Of a stretch of 64,000 nucleotides of DNA, positions 30,100-39,640 are shown piece by piece. The position numbers were made by a program, and so were the translations under genes. The notes under the pieces were generated by a model. The model did no database searches and was not told the DNA's origin. It saw nothing but the letters and a program-made list of their open reading frames with translations. Location of the stretch: assembly GCF_001180325.1 (NCBI RefSeq), contig NZ_CVSZ01000061.1, forward strand, positions 1-64,000. Reading direction: 5' to 3'. The DNA is from Prochlorococcus marinus. Lineage in GTDB: Bacteria; Cyanobacteriota; Cyanobacteriia; PCC-6307; Cyanobiaceae. Position 1 is the stretch's first letter. Each line of letters begins with the position of its first letter.

Positions 30100-30297
30100 A
30101 TGTCTAAACTAAAAACTCGTAAATCAGCTGCCAAAAGATTCAAAGCTACTGCGACGGGTAAATTCATGAGAAGAAGAGCTTTCCATAATCATTTACTTGA
30201 TCATAAAAGCTCAAAATTAAAAAGACATCTATCAACAAAAGCCGTAGTTGATGAAAGAGATGCTGATAATGTAAGATTAATGATTCCATACGCATAA
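30100..30297 (+). CDS. rpmI: 50S ribosomal protein L35
   Basis: L35 is a small basic protein of the large subunit. The start chosen is ATG 30100, which gives [15 protein letters not shown] and the family's usual 65 residues; a TTG three codons upstream is less likely. The Arg/Lys-rich core [20 protein letters not shown] and the ending VRLMIPYA are diagnostic. rplT follows after 28 bases. Confidence 0.96.
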
Positions 30298-30325
30298 ATC
30301 TTTAACCAATTTTTATTAGATATTC

Positions 30326-30673
30326 ATGGCACGGGTAAAAAGAGGCAGCATAGCCAGAAAAAGAAGAAACAAAATCTTAAATCTTGCAAAAGGTTTTAGA
30401 GGCGGCAACAAAAATCTTTTCAGAACCGCAAACCAAAGAGTGATGAAAGCTCTTTGTAATGCTTATAGGGATAGAAGAAGAAGAAAAAGAGATTTTAGAA
30501 GACTTTGGATCTCTAGAATTAACGCATCTGCGAGGATAAATGGAACAAACTATAGCAAGTTAATAAACGGGATGAAAAATTCAGAAATTATCATCAACAG
30601 AAAAATGCTTGCTCAATTAGCCTTAAACGATCCTAAGTGTTTTGAAAAAATTGTTTCTTCCGTTAGTAAGTAG
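30326..30673 (+). CDS. rplT: 50S ribosomal protein L20
   Basis: L20 is needed for early 50S assembly and in several bacteria represses its own operon. The 115-residue protein has the long basic N-terminal helix ([39 protein letters not shown]) and the globular end with [19 protein letters not shown]. It is cotranscribed with rpmI. No infC precedes the pair, and no leader structure long enough to resemble the known L20 operators is seen in the 91-base upstream region. Confidence 0.97.
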   Translation: MARVKRGSIARKRRNKILNLAKGFRGGNKNLFRTANQRVMKALCNAYRDRRRRKRDFRRLWISRINASARINGTNYSKLINGMKNSEIIINRKMLAQLALNDPKCFEKIVSSVSK

Positions 30674-30682
30674 AAAAAAGAA

Positions 30683-30688
30683 TATAAT
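30683..30688 (+). promoter_or_regulatory. Possible -10 element of the TPR gene
   Basis: TATAAT sits 22 bases upstream of the ATG at 30710, in the 36-base gap after rplT. The position is right for a short-leader promoter, but base composition makes chance matches common. Confidence 0.3.
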
Positions 30689-30709
30689 CTAGAAAAGTAA
30701 TTATAAATA

Positions 30710-31267
30710 ATGGAAATATCTTCTTTTCAATCTTATTTAATAATTCTTTTTGTTGTATTGATAATAATTTCTATTTTTGTATTCAGACAATTTCTAAAAA
30801 CAAGAAGTGAAGAGTTAAATTTAGTAAAATTCGAGCAGAAAGGTTTAGATTCTCTCACTCAAGCTACAGAATTATATGAATTTGGGTCTATTCAGATAAA
30901 AAAAAGATTATATTCTGAAGCTACTAAAACATTTTTAAAAGCAATTGAAAATTATGAAAATGAACCTGAGGAAGCCAAAGCAATAATAAATAATGCTTTA
31001 GGATTTTCTTATGCTGCTCAAAATGAATTTAAGAAAGCAATTAAACACTATAAATCTGCAATAAAATCACTTCCAGAATATCCTATAGCCCTAAATAACC
31101 TCGCATCAGCACAACAACGTTTACTTGAGTACGACTTGGCATATGAAACTTATCAAAAGGTTTTGGTGATAGATCCAAAAAACAAAACAGCAATTAAAAA
31201 AAGTAAGGAGTTAGAAAAAAGAAACAATTATGAACCTTATAAAGGTATTAAAGATAAGGGATTCTAA
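30710..31267 (+). CDS. Membrane-anchored TPR protein
   Basis: The 185-residue product has one N-terminal membrane helix (about 8-28, [17 protein letters not shown]) followed by a basic stretch and two to three tetratricopeptide repeats (about 50-170). [40 protein letters not shown] and [20 protein letters not shown] each fit the 34-residue pattern. TPRs are protein-binding scaffolds, and cyanobacterial relatives often serve photosystem or pigment assembly. No specific partner is indicated here. It is followed by thiG with a two-base gap, so the two are likely cotranscribed. Confidence 0.8.
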   Translation: MEISSFQSYLIILFVVLIIISIFVFRQFLKTRSEELNLVKFEQKGLDSLTQATELYEFGSIQIKKRLYSEATKTFLKAIENYENEPEEAKAIINNALGFSYAAQNEFKKAIKHYKSAIKSLPEYPIALNNLASAQQRLLEYDLAYETYQKVLVIDPKNKTAIKKSKELEKRNNYEPYKGIKDKGF

Positions 31268-31269
31268 AT

Positions 31270-32064
31270 ATGGAAAATTATTCTTCTTTACTAATTGGTG
31301 GAAAACAATTTTCCAGTAGATTAATGGTTGGTACTGGCAAATACAAATCTACTCAAGACATGGTAGAAAGTTTGTCCAATTCTGAAACAGAAATTATAAC
31401 CGTCGCTGTTAGAAGAATTAAAAATGATCAGACCGGAGAAAATTTACTCGAAATGATCAACTGGGAAAAATACTGGATGCTTCCTAATACAGCTGGTTGT
31501 GTTAATTCCGATGAGGCAGTCAGAATAGCAATTTTAGGAAGAGAACTTGCAAAATTATCTGGTCAAGAAGAAAATAATTTTGTGAAGTTAGAAGTTATTC
31601 CAGACAAAAAGTATTTGTTACCAGATCCAATAGAAACTCTTAAAGCAGCCGAAATTTTGATAAAAAAGGGTTTCGCTGTACTACCTTATATCAATGCAGA
31701 TCCTATTCTTGCAAAAAGACTAGAAGAAATAGGTTGTGCAACTGTAATGCCATTGGGCTCTCCCATAGGCTCCGGGCAAGGTTTGTTAAATTTATCAAAT
31801 ATAAGAATTATTATTGAGAATGCAAAAGTGCCAGTAATAATTGACGCAGGAATTGGAGTGCCTAGTGAAGCTTCTCAAGCTATGGAAATTGGAGCTGATG
31901 GTGTCTTAATCAATAGTGCAATAGCACATGCTGCAAATCCTCCTCTAATGGCTCAAGCGATAAATTATAGTGTGAAAGCTGGCAGGCAAGCTTTTCTGGC
32001 AGGAAGAATTAAAAAACAAGACTTTGCAGTAGCAAGTTCGCCGGAAAAAAATATATCTATCTAA
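31270..32064 (+). CDS. thiG: Thiazole synthase
   Basis: ThiG forms the thiazole phosphate of thiamine from deoxyxylulose phosphate, dehydroglycine and ThiS thiocarboxylate. The 264-residue TIM barrel has [14 protein letters not shown] at the N-terminus, [13 protein letters not shown] with the imine-forming Lys, [18 protein letters not shown], and the phosphate-binding [19 protein letters not shown]. No TPP riboswitch-like region precedes it, because the gap to the TPR gene is only two bases. The 170-base gap downstream contains no gene I can support. Confidence 0.97.
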   Translation: MENYSSLLIGGKQFSSRLMVGTGKYKSTQDMVESLSNSETEIITVAVRRIKNDQTGENLLEMINWEKYWMLPNTAGCVNSDEAVRIAILGRELAKLSGQEENNFVKLEVIPDKKYLLPDPIETLKAAEILIKKGFAVLPYINADPILAKRLEEIGCATVMPLGSPIGSGQGLLNLSNIRIIIENAKVPVIIDAGIGVPSEASQAMEIGADGVLINSAIAHAANPPLMAQAINYSVKAGRQAFLAGRIKKQDFAVASSPEKNISI

Positions 32065-32234
32065 TTCTCTAAATTGAGAAAAGTCTAAAAAGAAAGTAAA
32101 AATTTATTATTGGCTTTTATTTATCGTATTAAGAAAGAAGATTTGAAACTATTTACAATGTTTTTTCGCAAAGTGGAAGCACGCTGTAGTAATTTAATAA
32201 ATATATTATGAATCTTTTAATTCTGGAGTTCTGA

Positions 32235-33428
32235 GTGAAAGTTATTGTTCTAGGTGGAGATGGTTTTTGCGGTTGGCCTTGTGCGGTGAATTTAGCAGAG
32301 CAAAATCATGATGTAATTATTGTCGACAATTTAAGTCGTAGAAAAATTGATATTGATCTAGAAGTAGAATCTTTAACTCCAATTTCTTCTATAACAGAAC
32401 GACTTTCTGCATGGGAAGAGACTGGAGGCAAGCCTATGAGATTTCTTAACATGGATATCTCTAAGCAATATCAAAAATTACTCAATTTGCTCATTGATGA
32501 AAAACCAGATTCCGTTATCCATTTTGCGGAACAAAGAGCAGCACCATACTCGATGAAATCAAGTTTTACCAAAAGATATACAGTAGATAATAATGTTAAT
32601 GGCACGCACAACCTACTTGCTGCAATAGTAGAGAGTAATTTAGATATTCATGTTGTTCATTTAGGAACAATGGGAGTCTACGGATATGGATCACATAGAG
32701 GTGCAACAATTCCAGAGGGTTATCTAAAAGTTGAAGTTCCTCAACCTGATGGAAGCCGCTTTGAAGAAGAAATATTACACCCTGCCAGCCCAGGTAGTGT
32801 CTACCATATGACTAAAACTTTAGATCAATTATTATTTCTTTACTACAACAAAAATGATCTTGTAAGGATCACTGATTTACATCAAGGCATTGTTTGGGGA
32901 ACAAATACAGAAGCAACTTTAAAAGATCCTAGATTGACAAACCGATTTGACTATGACGGAGATTATGGAACTGTTTTAAACAGATTTCTAATGCAAGCTG
33001 CAATTGGATATCCATTAAGTGTTCATGGGACAGGAGGGCAAACAAGAGCATTTATACATATAAAAGACTCTGTAAAATGTGTACAACTTGCTCTTGAAAA
33101 TCCTCCAAAATCTGGAGAAAGAGTCAAAATCTTTAATCAAATGACTGAGAGTCATCAAGTTGGAGAACTAGCTAAAAAAGTTGCTTCTCTAACTGGAGCT
33201 GATATCAATTATTTACCAAATCCAAGGAATGAAGCAGTAGAAAATGATCTAATTGTCGATAATAAATGCTTCATAGAATTAGGTTTAAACCCAACTACTC
33301 TTGATAATGGCTTATTAGAAGAAGTTGTAGAAGTTGCTAAAAAATACTCCAATAGATGTGATCTTAATCGCATACCTTGTGTTTCATCCTGGACAAAAAA
33401 ACAAGCTGAGGCTATAAAGACTAATTAA
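32235..33428 (+). CDS. sqdB: UDP-sulfoquinovose synthase
   Basis: SqdB converts UDP-glucose and sulfite to UDP-sulfoquinovose, the head-group donor of the thylakoid sulfolipid SQDG. Sulfolipid lets marine cyanobacteria save phosphate. The 397 residues have the NAD loop VIVLGGDGFCGWP at 3-15, the SDR catalytic Tyr-x3-Lys in VYHMTKTLDQLL near 191, and the family-typical DLHQGIVWGTNT. The start is GTG. A 170-base leader region precedes it and contains a 17-codon ATG reading frame (about 32158-32211) of unknown meaning. Confidence 0.97.
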   Translation: MKVIVLGGDGFCGWPCAVNLAEQNHDVIIVDNLSRRKIDIDLEVESLTPISSITERLSAWEETGGKPMRFLNMDISKQYQKLLNLLIDEKPDSVIHFAEQRAAPYSMKSSFTKRYTVDNNVNGTHNLLAAIVESNLDIHVVHLGTMGVYGYGSHRGATIPEGYLKVEVPQPDGSRFEEEILHPASPGSVYHMTKTLDQLLFLYYNKNDLVRITDLHQGIVWGTNTEATLKDPRLTNRFDYDGDYGTVLNRFLMQAAIGYPLSVHGTGGQTRAFIHIKDSVKCVQLALENPPKSGERVKIFNQMTESHQVGELAKKVASLTGADINYLPNPRNEAVENDLIVDNKCFIELGLNPTTLDNGLLEEVVEVAKKYSNRCDLNRIPCVSSWTKKQAEAIKTN

Positions 33429-33455
33429 AATTTTTGAAATAATTACCTTAAGAAA

Positions 33456-34589
33456 GTGAAAATTGCATTGTTTACAGAAACTTTTTTACCTAAAGTTGAC
33501 GGCATAGTCACAAGACTTACTAAAACAATTGAATTTTTAATAAAAAATGGTGATGAAGTCATAATTTTTTGTCCAGAAGGGTGTCCAGAATCATATATGG
33601 GAGCAACTGTAGTGGGAGTTGCTGCAATGCCATTACCCTTATACCCAGAGTTGAAGCTTGGTTTACCAGGTCCTGCAGTCTCAGATAAGTTAGAAAAATT
33701 TAACCCAGATTTGATACATGTTGTAAATCCAGCTGTACTTGGCTTAGGTGGCATATGGTTGGCGAAAACTAATAATATTCCTTTAATTGCTAGCTACCAT
33801 ACTCATCTTCCGAAATATCTGGAACATTACGGTATGGGTATGCTAGAGCCACTTTTGTGGGAATTACTTAAAGCAGCTCATAATCAAGCTTTGTTAAATT
33901 TGTGTACTTCCACCGCTATGGTCAATGAATTAAAAGATAAAGGTATTCAAAGGACTGCTCTTTGGCAAAGAGGAGTAGATACTTACAGTTTCAGGCCAGA
34001 TTTAAGAAGTGAGAAAATGAGAGATAAATTATTTGGAAAATATAAAGATACTAATTATTTATTGATTTATGTAGGAAGATTATCAGCAGAAAAACAAATT
34101 GAGAGAATTAAACCAGTCTTAGAGAGTATTCCTAATGCTTGTCTAGCACTTGTAGGTGACGGACCGTATAGAAACCAGCTTGAAAAAATCTTCGAAAATA
34201 CCAAGACTAATTTCATAGGATATTTATCTGGTGATGAACTTGCTAGCGCCTATGCCTCTGGAGATATATTTTTATTTCCCTCTAGTACAGAAACACTTGG
34301 TTTAGTTCTACTCGAAGCAATGGCCGCAGGATGTCCGGTTATCGGAGCCAACAAGGGGGGGATTCCAGATATAATTAGCGATGGGATTAATGGTTGTTTA
34401 TATGATCCAGACGAAAAAGATAATGGGGTACAAAGTTTGATTGAAGCAACAAAAAAAATTCTAGAGAATGAAGATAGAAGAGAAATTATGAGAAAAGAGG
34501 CACGAACCGAAGCAGAAAAATGGGATTGGAATCAAGCAACGTTACAACTGCAAAAATATTATTCAGATACTCTCAAAGAAATAGATTAA
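33456..34589 (+). CDS. sqdX: Sulfoquinovosyltransferase
   Basis: SqdX transfers sulfoquinovose from UDP-sulfoquinovose to diacylglycerol, completing SQDG synthesis. The 377-residue protein is a GT-B enzyme of the GT4 type. It starts KIALFTETFLPKVDGIVTRL, has ASYHTHLPKY near 112, and carries the donor-site ExxxxxxxE in STETLGLVLLEAMAAGCPVI (about 277-296). It lies 27 bases after sqdB in the classic sqdBX pair and starts with GTG. Confidence 0.95.
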   Translation: MKIALFTETFLPKVDGIVTRLTKTIEFLIKNGDEVIIFCPEGCPESYMGATVVGVAAMPLPLYPELKLGLPGPAVSDKLEKFNPDLIHVVNPAVLGLGGIWLAKTNNIPLIASYHTHLPKYLEHYGMGMLEPLLWELLKAAHNQALLNLCTSTAMVNELKDKGIQRTALWQRGVDTYSFRPDLRSEKMRDKLFGKYKDTNYLLIYVGRLSAEKQIERIKPVLESIPNACLALVGDGPYRNQLEKIFENTKTNFIGYLSGDELASAYASGDIFLFPSSTETLGLVLLEAMAAGCPVIGANKGGIPDIISDGINGCLYDPDEKDNGVQSLIEATKKILENEDRREIMRKEARTEAEKWDWNQATLQLQKYYSDTLKEID

Positions 34590-34604
34590 ATTTGATCTAA
34601 ATTA

Positions 34605-34853
34605 TTATGCTACGTGTGGGGGCGTAGGATTACTATATGAACTTAAAGGAAGTATTAAAGTAGCTATATTTTGATTCTTTTCAGGCCTTTTTTTCTTTGG
34701 AAATTTTTTACCAAAAGGTACTCTAATAACATTAGTCCCCTCAATGGAACAAATATTTGAGTTATCTCCAGAAAAATTATTTACAAAATTTGGTAAGTTG
34801 ACGTTTTTAACTGGCAGTTGCTTAACATTACCAGATTTAAAATCTTTGGTCAT
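34605..34853 (-). CDS. Uncharacterised 82-residue protein
   Basis: I do not recognise this family. The product is polar, rich in Asn, Lys and Pro, with a basic run PFGKKFPKKKRPEKNQN (about 46-62) and a short hydrophobic segment IATLILPLSSY. It has no signal peptide or membrane helix. It starts at an ATG, lies between the sqdX stop (convergent, 15 bases apart) and the gcvP stop, and has 250 bases of clean frame. It may be a small conserved picocyanobacterial protein. Confidence 0.5.
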   Translation of the reverse strand: MTKDFKSGNVKQLPVKNVNLPNFVNNFSGDNSNICSIEGTNVIRVPFGKKFPKKKRPEKNQNIATLILPLSSYSNPTPPHVA

Positions 34854-34982
34854 AGCTTCAAATACCCCAAAAAATTTGATGCTCGAATATTTTAATAAAA
34901 AAATTTAAAAAAATTCTATAAGAAAATATTAAATTTTTATTCACATTGATAATAACTAAGTAAATACAGGGACGCTAGTCCT

Positions 34983-37892
34983 TTAAGCACATTTTTTTTC
35001 TTCTAAAGTCTCATCTTGATTTACATTGCAAGAACAAATTAAATTGCGATCGCCATATGCATTATTGATCCTAGAGACTGAAGACCAAAACTTAATACTT
35101 GTTGGAGTTCTATAAGGGAAAGAAGCCTTTTCTTTTGAATAAGGATATTGCCAATTATCAGCAATTAACTCTTTCAGCGTATGGGGAGCATTGCTAATTA
35201 CATTATTACTTCTTAATTCATGATTATTTTCTATTTCACTGATTTCTTCTCCAATCAATAGCATAGCCTCACAAAATCTATCTACTTCTGCCAAACTTTC
35301 ACTTTCAGTAGGCTCAATCATTATGGTTTCTGGAACAGGCCAACTAATAGTTGGGGCATGAAAACTATAATCAATTAATCGTTTAGCTAAATCATTAACA
35401 CTCAATCCAGTTTTGGATTTTAAATCTCTAAAATCTAAAATACATTCATGTGCGACAAAATTATTTTTTCCTTTATAGAGAATCTTAAATTTATGTTTTA
35501 AGGAATGCGCAATATAATTTGCAGATAAAATTGCGTGCGAAGTTGCTTTCCTTAACCCACTAAGACCTGCCATTTTTATATACATCCAACTTATGGGAAG
35601 AATACTTGCACTCCCATGCTTGGCAGAAGATACGAAATTAAAACTATTAGATAAATTATTATCTATTAAAGAATGAGTAGGAAGGTATGGGCTTAAAGTT
35701 TCTGATGCAGCAACTGGACCTACTCCTGGACCACCACCTCCATGTGGAATACAGAATGTTTTATGTAAATTCAAATGACAAACATCAACGCCATAGTTTC
35801 CAGGTTTGCATAATCCAACCTGAGCGTTCAAATTTGCTCCATCTAAATAGACAAATCCTCCCACAGAATGAATTAAATCACATATCTTTCTGATTTGTAA
35901 TTCAAACACTCCATGAGTAGAGGGATAAGTCAACATAAGAGCCCCTATTTGGTTATCAAATTTCTTGACCTTGATTGACAAATCTTGATAATCAATATTT
36001 CCTTCGTCATCACATTCAACAGTTAACACGTCAAAACCTGCCATAACTGCACTAGCAGGATTTGTTCCATGAGCACTTTTTGGAATTAAACATTTTTTTC
36101 TTAACAGTTCACCTTTTGATTCGAAATAAGAATTAATTGCCAATAAACCTGCAAACTCTCCTTGAGAGCCTGCATTTGGTTGAAAAGAAACTGATTTTAA
36201 ACCAACAATCTCACTTATCCATTTTTCAAGGTCAGATATAATTTTTGAATAGCCTTTAGTTTGATCTGGTGGGGAAAAAGGATGCATGGAAGATAAATTA
36301 GCCCATGAGACTGGATTTAACTCTGCTGCAGAATTTAACTTCATGGTACAGCTTCCCAATGGCATCATCCCATCTACCAAAGAAAAATCTTTTTCTGCAA
36401 GTCGGAATATATATCTCATTAATTCAGTTTCACTTTGGTGATTTGTGAATATATCTTGCTGCATCCATGCACTGGATCTCAAAGCTAAACTTTCAAGATT
36501 AAATTCTTTTTCAAATTTTATATGCTCTAAATCTTCTTCTTTTTCTATTAGGTTTGCTATGAAAGTCAAAATATCTTTTATTTCTTTTTCATTACTAAGC
36601 TCATCTAAAGAGATCCCAAAGCCAGTTGAATTTTGAATAGTTGATCCCAACGGCAAAATTCTTAAGTTATAGCCATTTTTTAAAGCTTCATTATGGATCC
36701 TCTGGGAGTGCTCAGAATAAACATCAACACTATCAAATCTAATCCCATCAGGAATATCAAAACCTAAAGCACCTAAACTTGATTCTAAATTTATTCTCAA
36801 CTCAACTAATCTCTTAGCAATTTGCGTTAATCCAGAGGGGCCATGATAAATAGCATAAAAAGAAGAAATTATGGCTAATAAAGATTGAGCAGTACAAATA
36901 TTACTGGTGGCCTTTTCCCTTCTAATATGTTGCTCTCTTGTTTGCAATGCTAATCTTAGAGACTTTTCTCCATTTTTAGAGAGAGTTTGCCCAACAATTC
37001 TTCCAGGTATCAGCCTTTTATATTTTTCGCTACAAGCAAAATATGCTGCATGAGGGCCACCAAAACCCATTGGTACTCCAAATCTCTGCATACTACCCAC
37101 TGCTACATCAACACCAAATTCAGAAATTGGTTTAATCAAAACTTGTGCTAGTGGATCAATACATGCTGTAACAATAATTTCTGATCTATGTGCTTTGGAT
37201 ATTAAGAATGTGGGGTCATATAATTGACCATTTTTACCAGGTAATTGCAACAACATTCCAAAAACATCATCATGATTAGGAAGGTTGCTTTGAGTAAAGC
37301 GTTTTAAAGATATTCCCAAAGGTTTTGCTCTGGTTTGTAGAACATTAAAAGTATGATCAAAAACATTTGACTCCACTAAGTACACTTTTGAAGATTTATT
37401 TTTTCTTGCGGAAAAACTCATAGCCATGGCTTCTGCTGCAGCAGTACCCTCATCCAACAAAGATGCATTGGCGACAGGGAATCCTGTTAATTCACAAACA
37501 ATAGTCTGAAAATTAAATAGAGCTTCTAATCTTCCTTGTGCAATTTCTGCTTGATATGGAGTATAAGACGTGTACCACCTTGGATTTTCAAGAACATGTC
37601 TTTGGATTACTTTAGGCATATGATTGTCATAATAACCAAGGCCTATAAGTGATCTCATTTTAGTATTTTTATTCGCAATCTCTTCTAATTCTTTTAAAGC
37701 CTCAATTTCTGTACAACCTTGGGGCAATATTTCTGAAGATTTATCTTGAAGCTGAATATCTTCAGGAATAACTTGATTTATAAATTGATCAATATTATTA
37801 AAACCAAGCTTGTTCAGCATAATTCTTTCATCATTATCTCCTAACCCAAGATGCCTATCTATAAACAAATCAGATCCAAATTTAGATGTCAT
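34983..37892 (-). CDS. gcvP: Glycine dehydrogenase (decarboxylating), P protein
   Basis: GcvP decarboxylates glycine with PLP and passes the aminomethyl group to lipoyl-GcvH; in cyanobacteria this handles photorespiratory glycine. The 969-residue single-chain form contains FIDRHLG near the start, two related PLP-fold halves, NAGSQGEFAGL, and the PLP-lysine region LNLHKTFCIPHGGGGPG at about 715-731. The closing EPTESES segment is typical. It lies 45 bases downstream of gcvH on the same strand. gcvT is 18 kb away, and the shared L protein is not in this window. Confidence 0.98.
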   Translation of the reverse strand: MTSKFGSDLFIDRHLGLGDNDERIMLNKLGFNNIDQFINQVIPEDIQLQDKSSEILPQGCTEIEALKELEEIANKNTKMRSLIGLGYYDNHMPKVIQRHVLENPRWYTSYTPYQAEIAQGRLEALFNFQTIVCELTGFPVANASLLDEGTAAAEAMAMSFSARKNKSSKVYLVESNVFDHTFNVLQTRAKPLGISLKRFTQSNLPNHDDVFGMLLQLPGKNGQLYDPTFLISKAHRSEIIVTACIDPLAQVLIKPISEFGVDVAVGSMQRFGVPMGFGGPHAAYFACSEKYKRLIPGRIVGQTLSKNGEKSLRLALQTREQHIRREKATSNICTAQSLLAIISSFYAIYHGPSGLTQIAKRLVELRINLESSLGALGFDIPDGIRFDSVDVYSEHSQRIHNEALKNGYNLRILPLGSTIQNSTGFGISLDELSNEKEIKDILTFIANLIEKEEDLEHIKFEKEFNLESLALRSSAWMQQDIFTNHQSETELMRYIFRLAEKDFSLVDGMMPLGSCTMKLNSAAELNPVSWANLSSMHPFSPPDQTKGYSKIISDLEKWISEIVGLKSVSFQPNAGSQGEFAGLLAINSYFESKGELLRKKCLIPKSAHGTNPASAVMAGFDVLTVECDDEGNIDYQDLSIKVKKFDNQIGALMLTYPSTHGVFELQIRKICDLIHSVGGFVYLDGANLNAQVGLCKPGNYGVDVCHLNLHKTFCIPHGGGGPGVGPVAASETLSPYLPTHSLIDNNLSNSFNFVSSAKHGSASILPISWMYIKMAGLSGLRKATSHAILSANYIAHSLKHKFKILYKGKNNFVAHECILDFRDLKSKTGLSVNDLAKRLIDYSFHAPTISWPVPETIMIEPTESESLAEVDRFCEAMLLIGEEISEIENNHELRSNNVISNAPHTLKELIADNWQYPYSKEKASFPYRTPTSIKFWSSVSRINNAYGDRNLICSCNVNQDETLEEKKCA

Positions 37893-37917
37893 ATTAAAAT
37901 ATTTTTCTTTAAAATAG

Positions 37918-37931
37918 CTCTTTTTAAAGAG
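37918..37931 (-). terminator. Short hairpin in the gcvH-gcvP spacer
   Basis: CTCTTT-TT-AAAGAG makes a 6-bp stem with a two-base loop and, on the minus strand, is followed by CTATTTTAAAG. It could attenuate readthrough from gcvH into gcvP, or stabilise the upstream mRNA end. The tight loop makes it weak. Confidence 0.25.
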
Positions 37932-37937
37932 TTTGCC

Positions 37938-38327
37938 TTATTTTGGTACAACCTTTGATTGATATTCTTTAGAGGTCATCAAATCAGCAATTGATACTTT
38001 TGATTCAGGTTTCAAAATGACTAACCAACCGTCTCCAATCGGATCATTCTGTAAAAGCTCAGGGTTCTCAATAACACTTTCATTTACAGATATTATTTCC
38101 CCAGAAAAAGGCAAATAGACTTCCTCAACGGCCTTGACTGATTCTATTGTTCCAAAAGTCTCACCTTTCTCTAAAGTCGCACCTTGATCAGCTAATTCAA
38201 CAAAAACAATATCTCCTAGTTGATCTATAGCAAATTCACTAACTCCAATTTTTAATAATCCATTTTCTTCCAAGACATATTCATGAGTATCAGCATAGTT
38301 GAGGTTGTCTGGAAACTTGTAAGACAT
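37938..38327 (-). CDS. gcvH: Glycine cleavage system H protein
   Basis: GcvH carries the aminomethyl intermediate on its lipoyl arm between GcvP, GcvT and the L protein. The 129 residues show the lipoyl Lys65 in GTIESVKAVEEVYLP, the family start with ADTHEYVLEENG, and NPELLQNDPIGDGWLVILK at the C-terminal side. Order on this strand is PLP enzyme, gcvH, gcvP. The gap to the upstream gene is two bases, so the three are likely one transcript. Confidence 0.97.
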   Translation of the reverse strand: MSYKFPDNLNYADTHEYVLEENGLLKIGVSEFAIDQLGDIVFVELADQGATLEKGETFGTIESVKAVEEVYLPFSGEIISVNESVIENPELLQNDPIGDGWLVILKPESKVSIADLMTSKEYQSKVVPK

Positions 38328-38329
38328 GA

Positions 38330-39622
38330 TTAAGTAGATAAAGGAAGTAGAGAATCCTTAGAAATTAATTTTTCCTCTAATAATTCAGATAATAATCGAA
38401 TTAATGCAATTTTGATGTGAGCTATGTGAGAACCACCTTGTACAAAAATATTGTAAGGATCTCTTAGAGGTGCATCAGCAGAAAATTCACTTGTACTACC
38501 TTCAATAAAGGTACCTCCTGCCATTAATAATTTTGAATCATATCCATCCATTGATGATGGAACAACATTCAAAAAAGAATCTACTGGTGAAGAATTTTGA
38601 AAAGATTGACAAACTTTTTGTACCAAATCAGGATTATTCAATCTTACTGACTGAATAAGATCAGATCTATAAGTTGCTGGCTCTGGTAAAACCTTAAATC
38701 CCAAATTTTTAAAGACTGCTGCAACCATATCAGCACCTTTTAGTGATTCATGAACAATTTGTGGTGCTAAAAACAAACCCTGCAAAATTAATCTTCCTAG
38801 TCCAAAATTTATTCCTGCAGAAGAACCAATGCCTGGTGAGGTTAATCTAGAACATGCCATCTCAACCAACTCAGCATCTCCTGCAACGTACCCACCAGTA
38901 GGAACTATTGTTCCTCCCAAATTTTTAATCAATGATCCAGCAATTATATTTGCCCCTTTAGAAATTGGTTCACTATCTTCAACAAGCTCCCCATAACAAT
39001 TATCAACAAAACATATACAGTTAGGATCAATAGAATGAATAAGACTACAAATTTTCTCTATCTGATGATTCGTAAGAGACTTTCTCCAACTATATCCACA
39101 ACTTTTTTGTATGAATACTAATTTGCATGAATTTTCTTTAAAAAAATGAACAATTTTTTCTTCAAAAAAATCAAAATTCTCGCAGATATTTACTTGCTTA
39201 TATTCAATGCCAAAATCTTTAAGTGATCCTTTTCCTCCTCCCCTTATTCCTATGACTTCTTCTAACGTGTCATATGGTTGTCCCGTAATAGATAACATTA
39301 CATCTCCAGGTCGAAGAATTCCAAATAAAACAGAACTTATTGCATGGGTTCCACTTACAAATTGCATCCTCACAGCAGCCTTTTCAGCAAGAAACAATCT
39401 TGCAAATACCGCATCAATTTTTTCTCTAGAAATATCATCATGACCAGTACCAGAAGATTGATTGAAATGACTAGTAGAAACTTTTTCTTCCTTAAAAATT
39501 GTCAAAATATTTTCTAATTTCTCGAAAACCTGATTGGACCTTTCTTGGAAAACTTTACTTAAACTCTCTTCTACAGAAAGAACAGCGTTTTCAGCCAGTT
39601 TTAAGTTATTGTCAAGAGTCAT
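38330..39622 (-). CDS. Methionine gamma-lyase / aluminium-resistance family PLP enzyme
   Basis: The 430-residue protein is a fold-type-I PLP enzyme of the family often called aluminium resistance protein or methionine gamma-lyase family. Seen motifs are RMQFVSGTHAISSVLFGILRPG, DNCYGELVEDSEPISKGANI, and the PLP lysine in IIAGSLIKNLGGTIVPTGGY near 218. The actual substrate is not established from sequence; a sulfur amino acid lyase reaction is the family's usual proposal. It is tightly linked to gcvH (two-base gap), which hints at amino-acid metabolism but is only context. Confidence 0.8.
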   Translation of the reverse strand: MTLDNNLKLAENAVLSVEESLSKVFQERSNQVFEKLENILTIFKEEKVSTSHFNQSSGTGHDDISREKIDAVFARLFLAEKAAVRMQFVSGTHAISSVLFGILRPGDVMLSITGQPYDTLEEVIGIRGGGKGSLKDFGIEYKQVNICENFDFFEEKIVHFFKENSCKLVFIQKSCGYSWRKSLTNHQIEKICSLIHSIDPNCICFVDNCYGELVEDSEPISKGANIIAGSLIKNLGGTIVPTGGYVAGDAELVEMACSRLTSPGIGSSAGINFGLGRLILQGLFLAPQIVHESLKGADMVAAVFKNLGFKVLPEPATYRSDLIQSVRLNNPDLVQKVCQSFQNSSPVDSFLNVVPSSMDGYDSKLLMAGGTFIEGSTSEFSADAPLRDPYNIFVQGGSHIAHIKIALIRLLSELLEEKLISKDSLLPLST

Positions 39623-39640
39623 TTATTATGAAAATTCATG

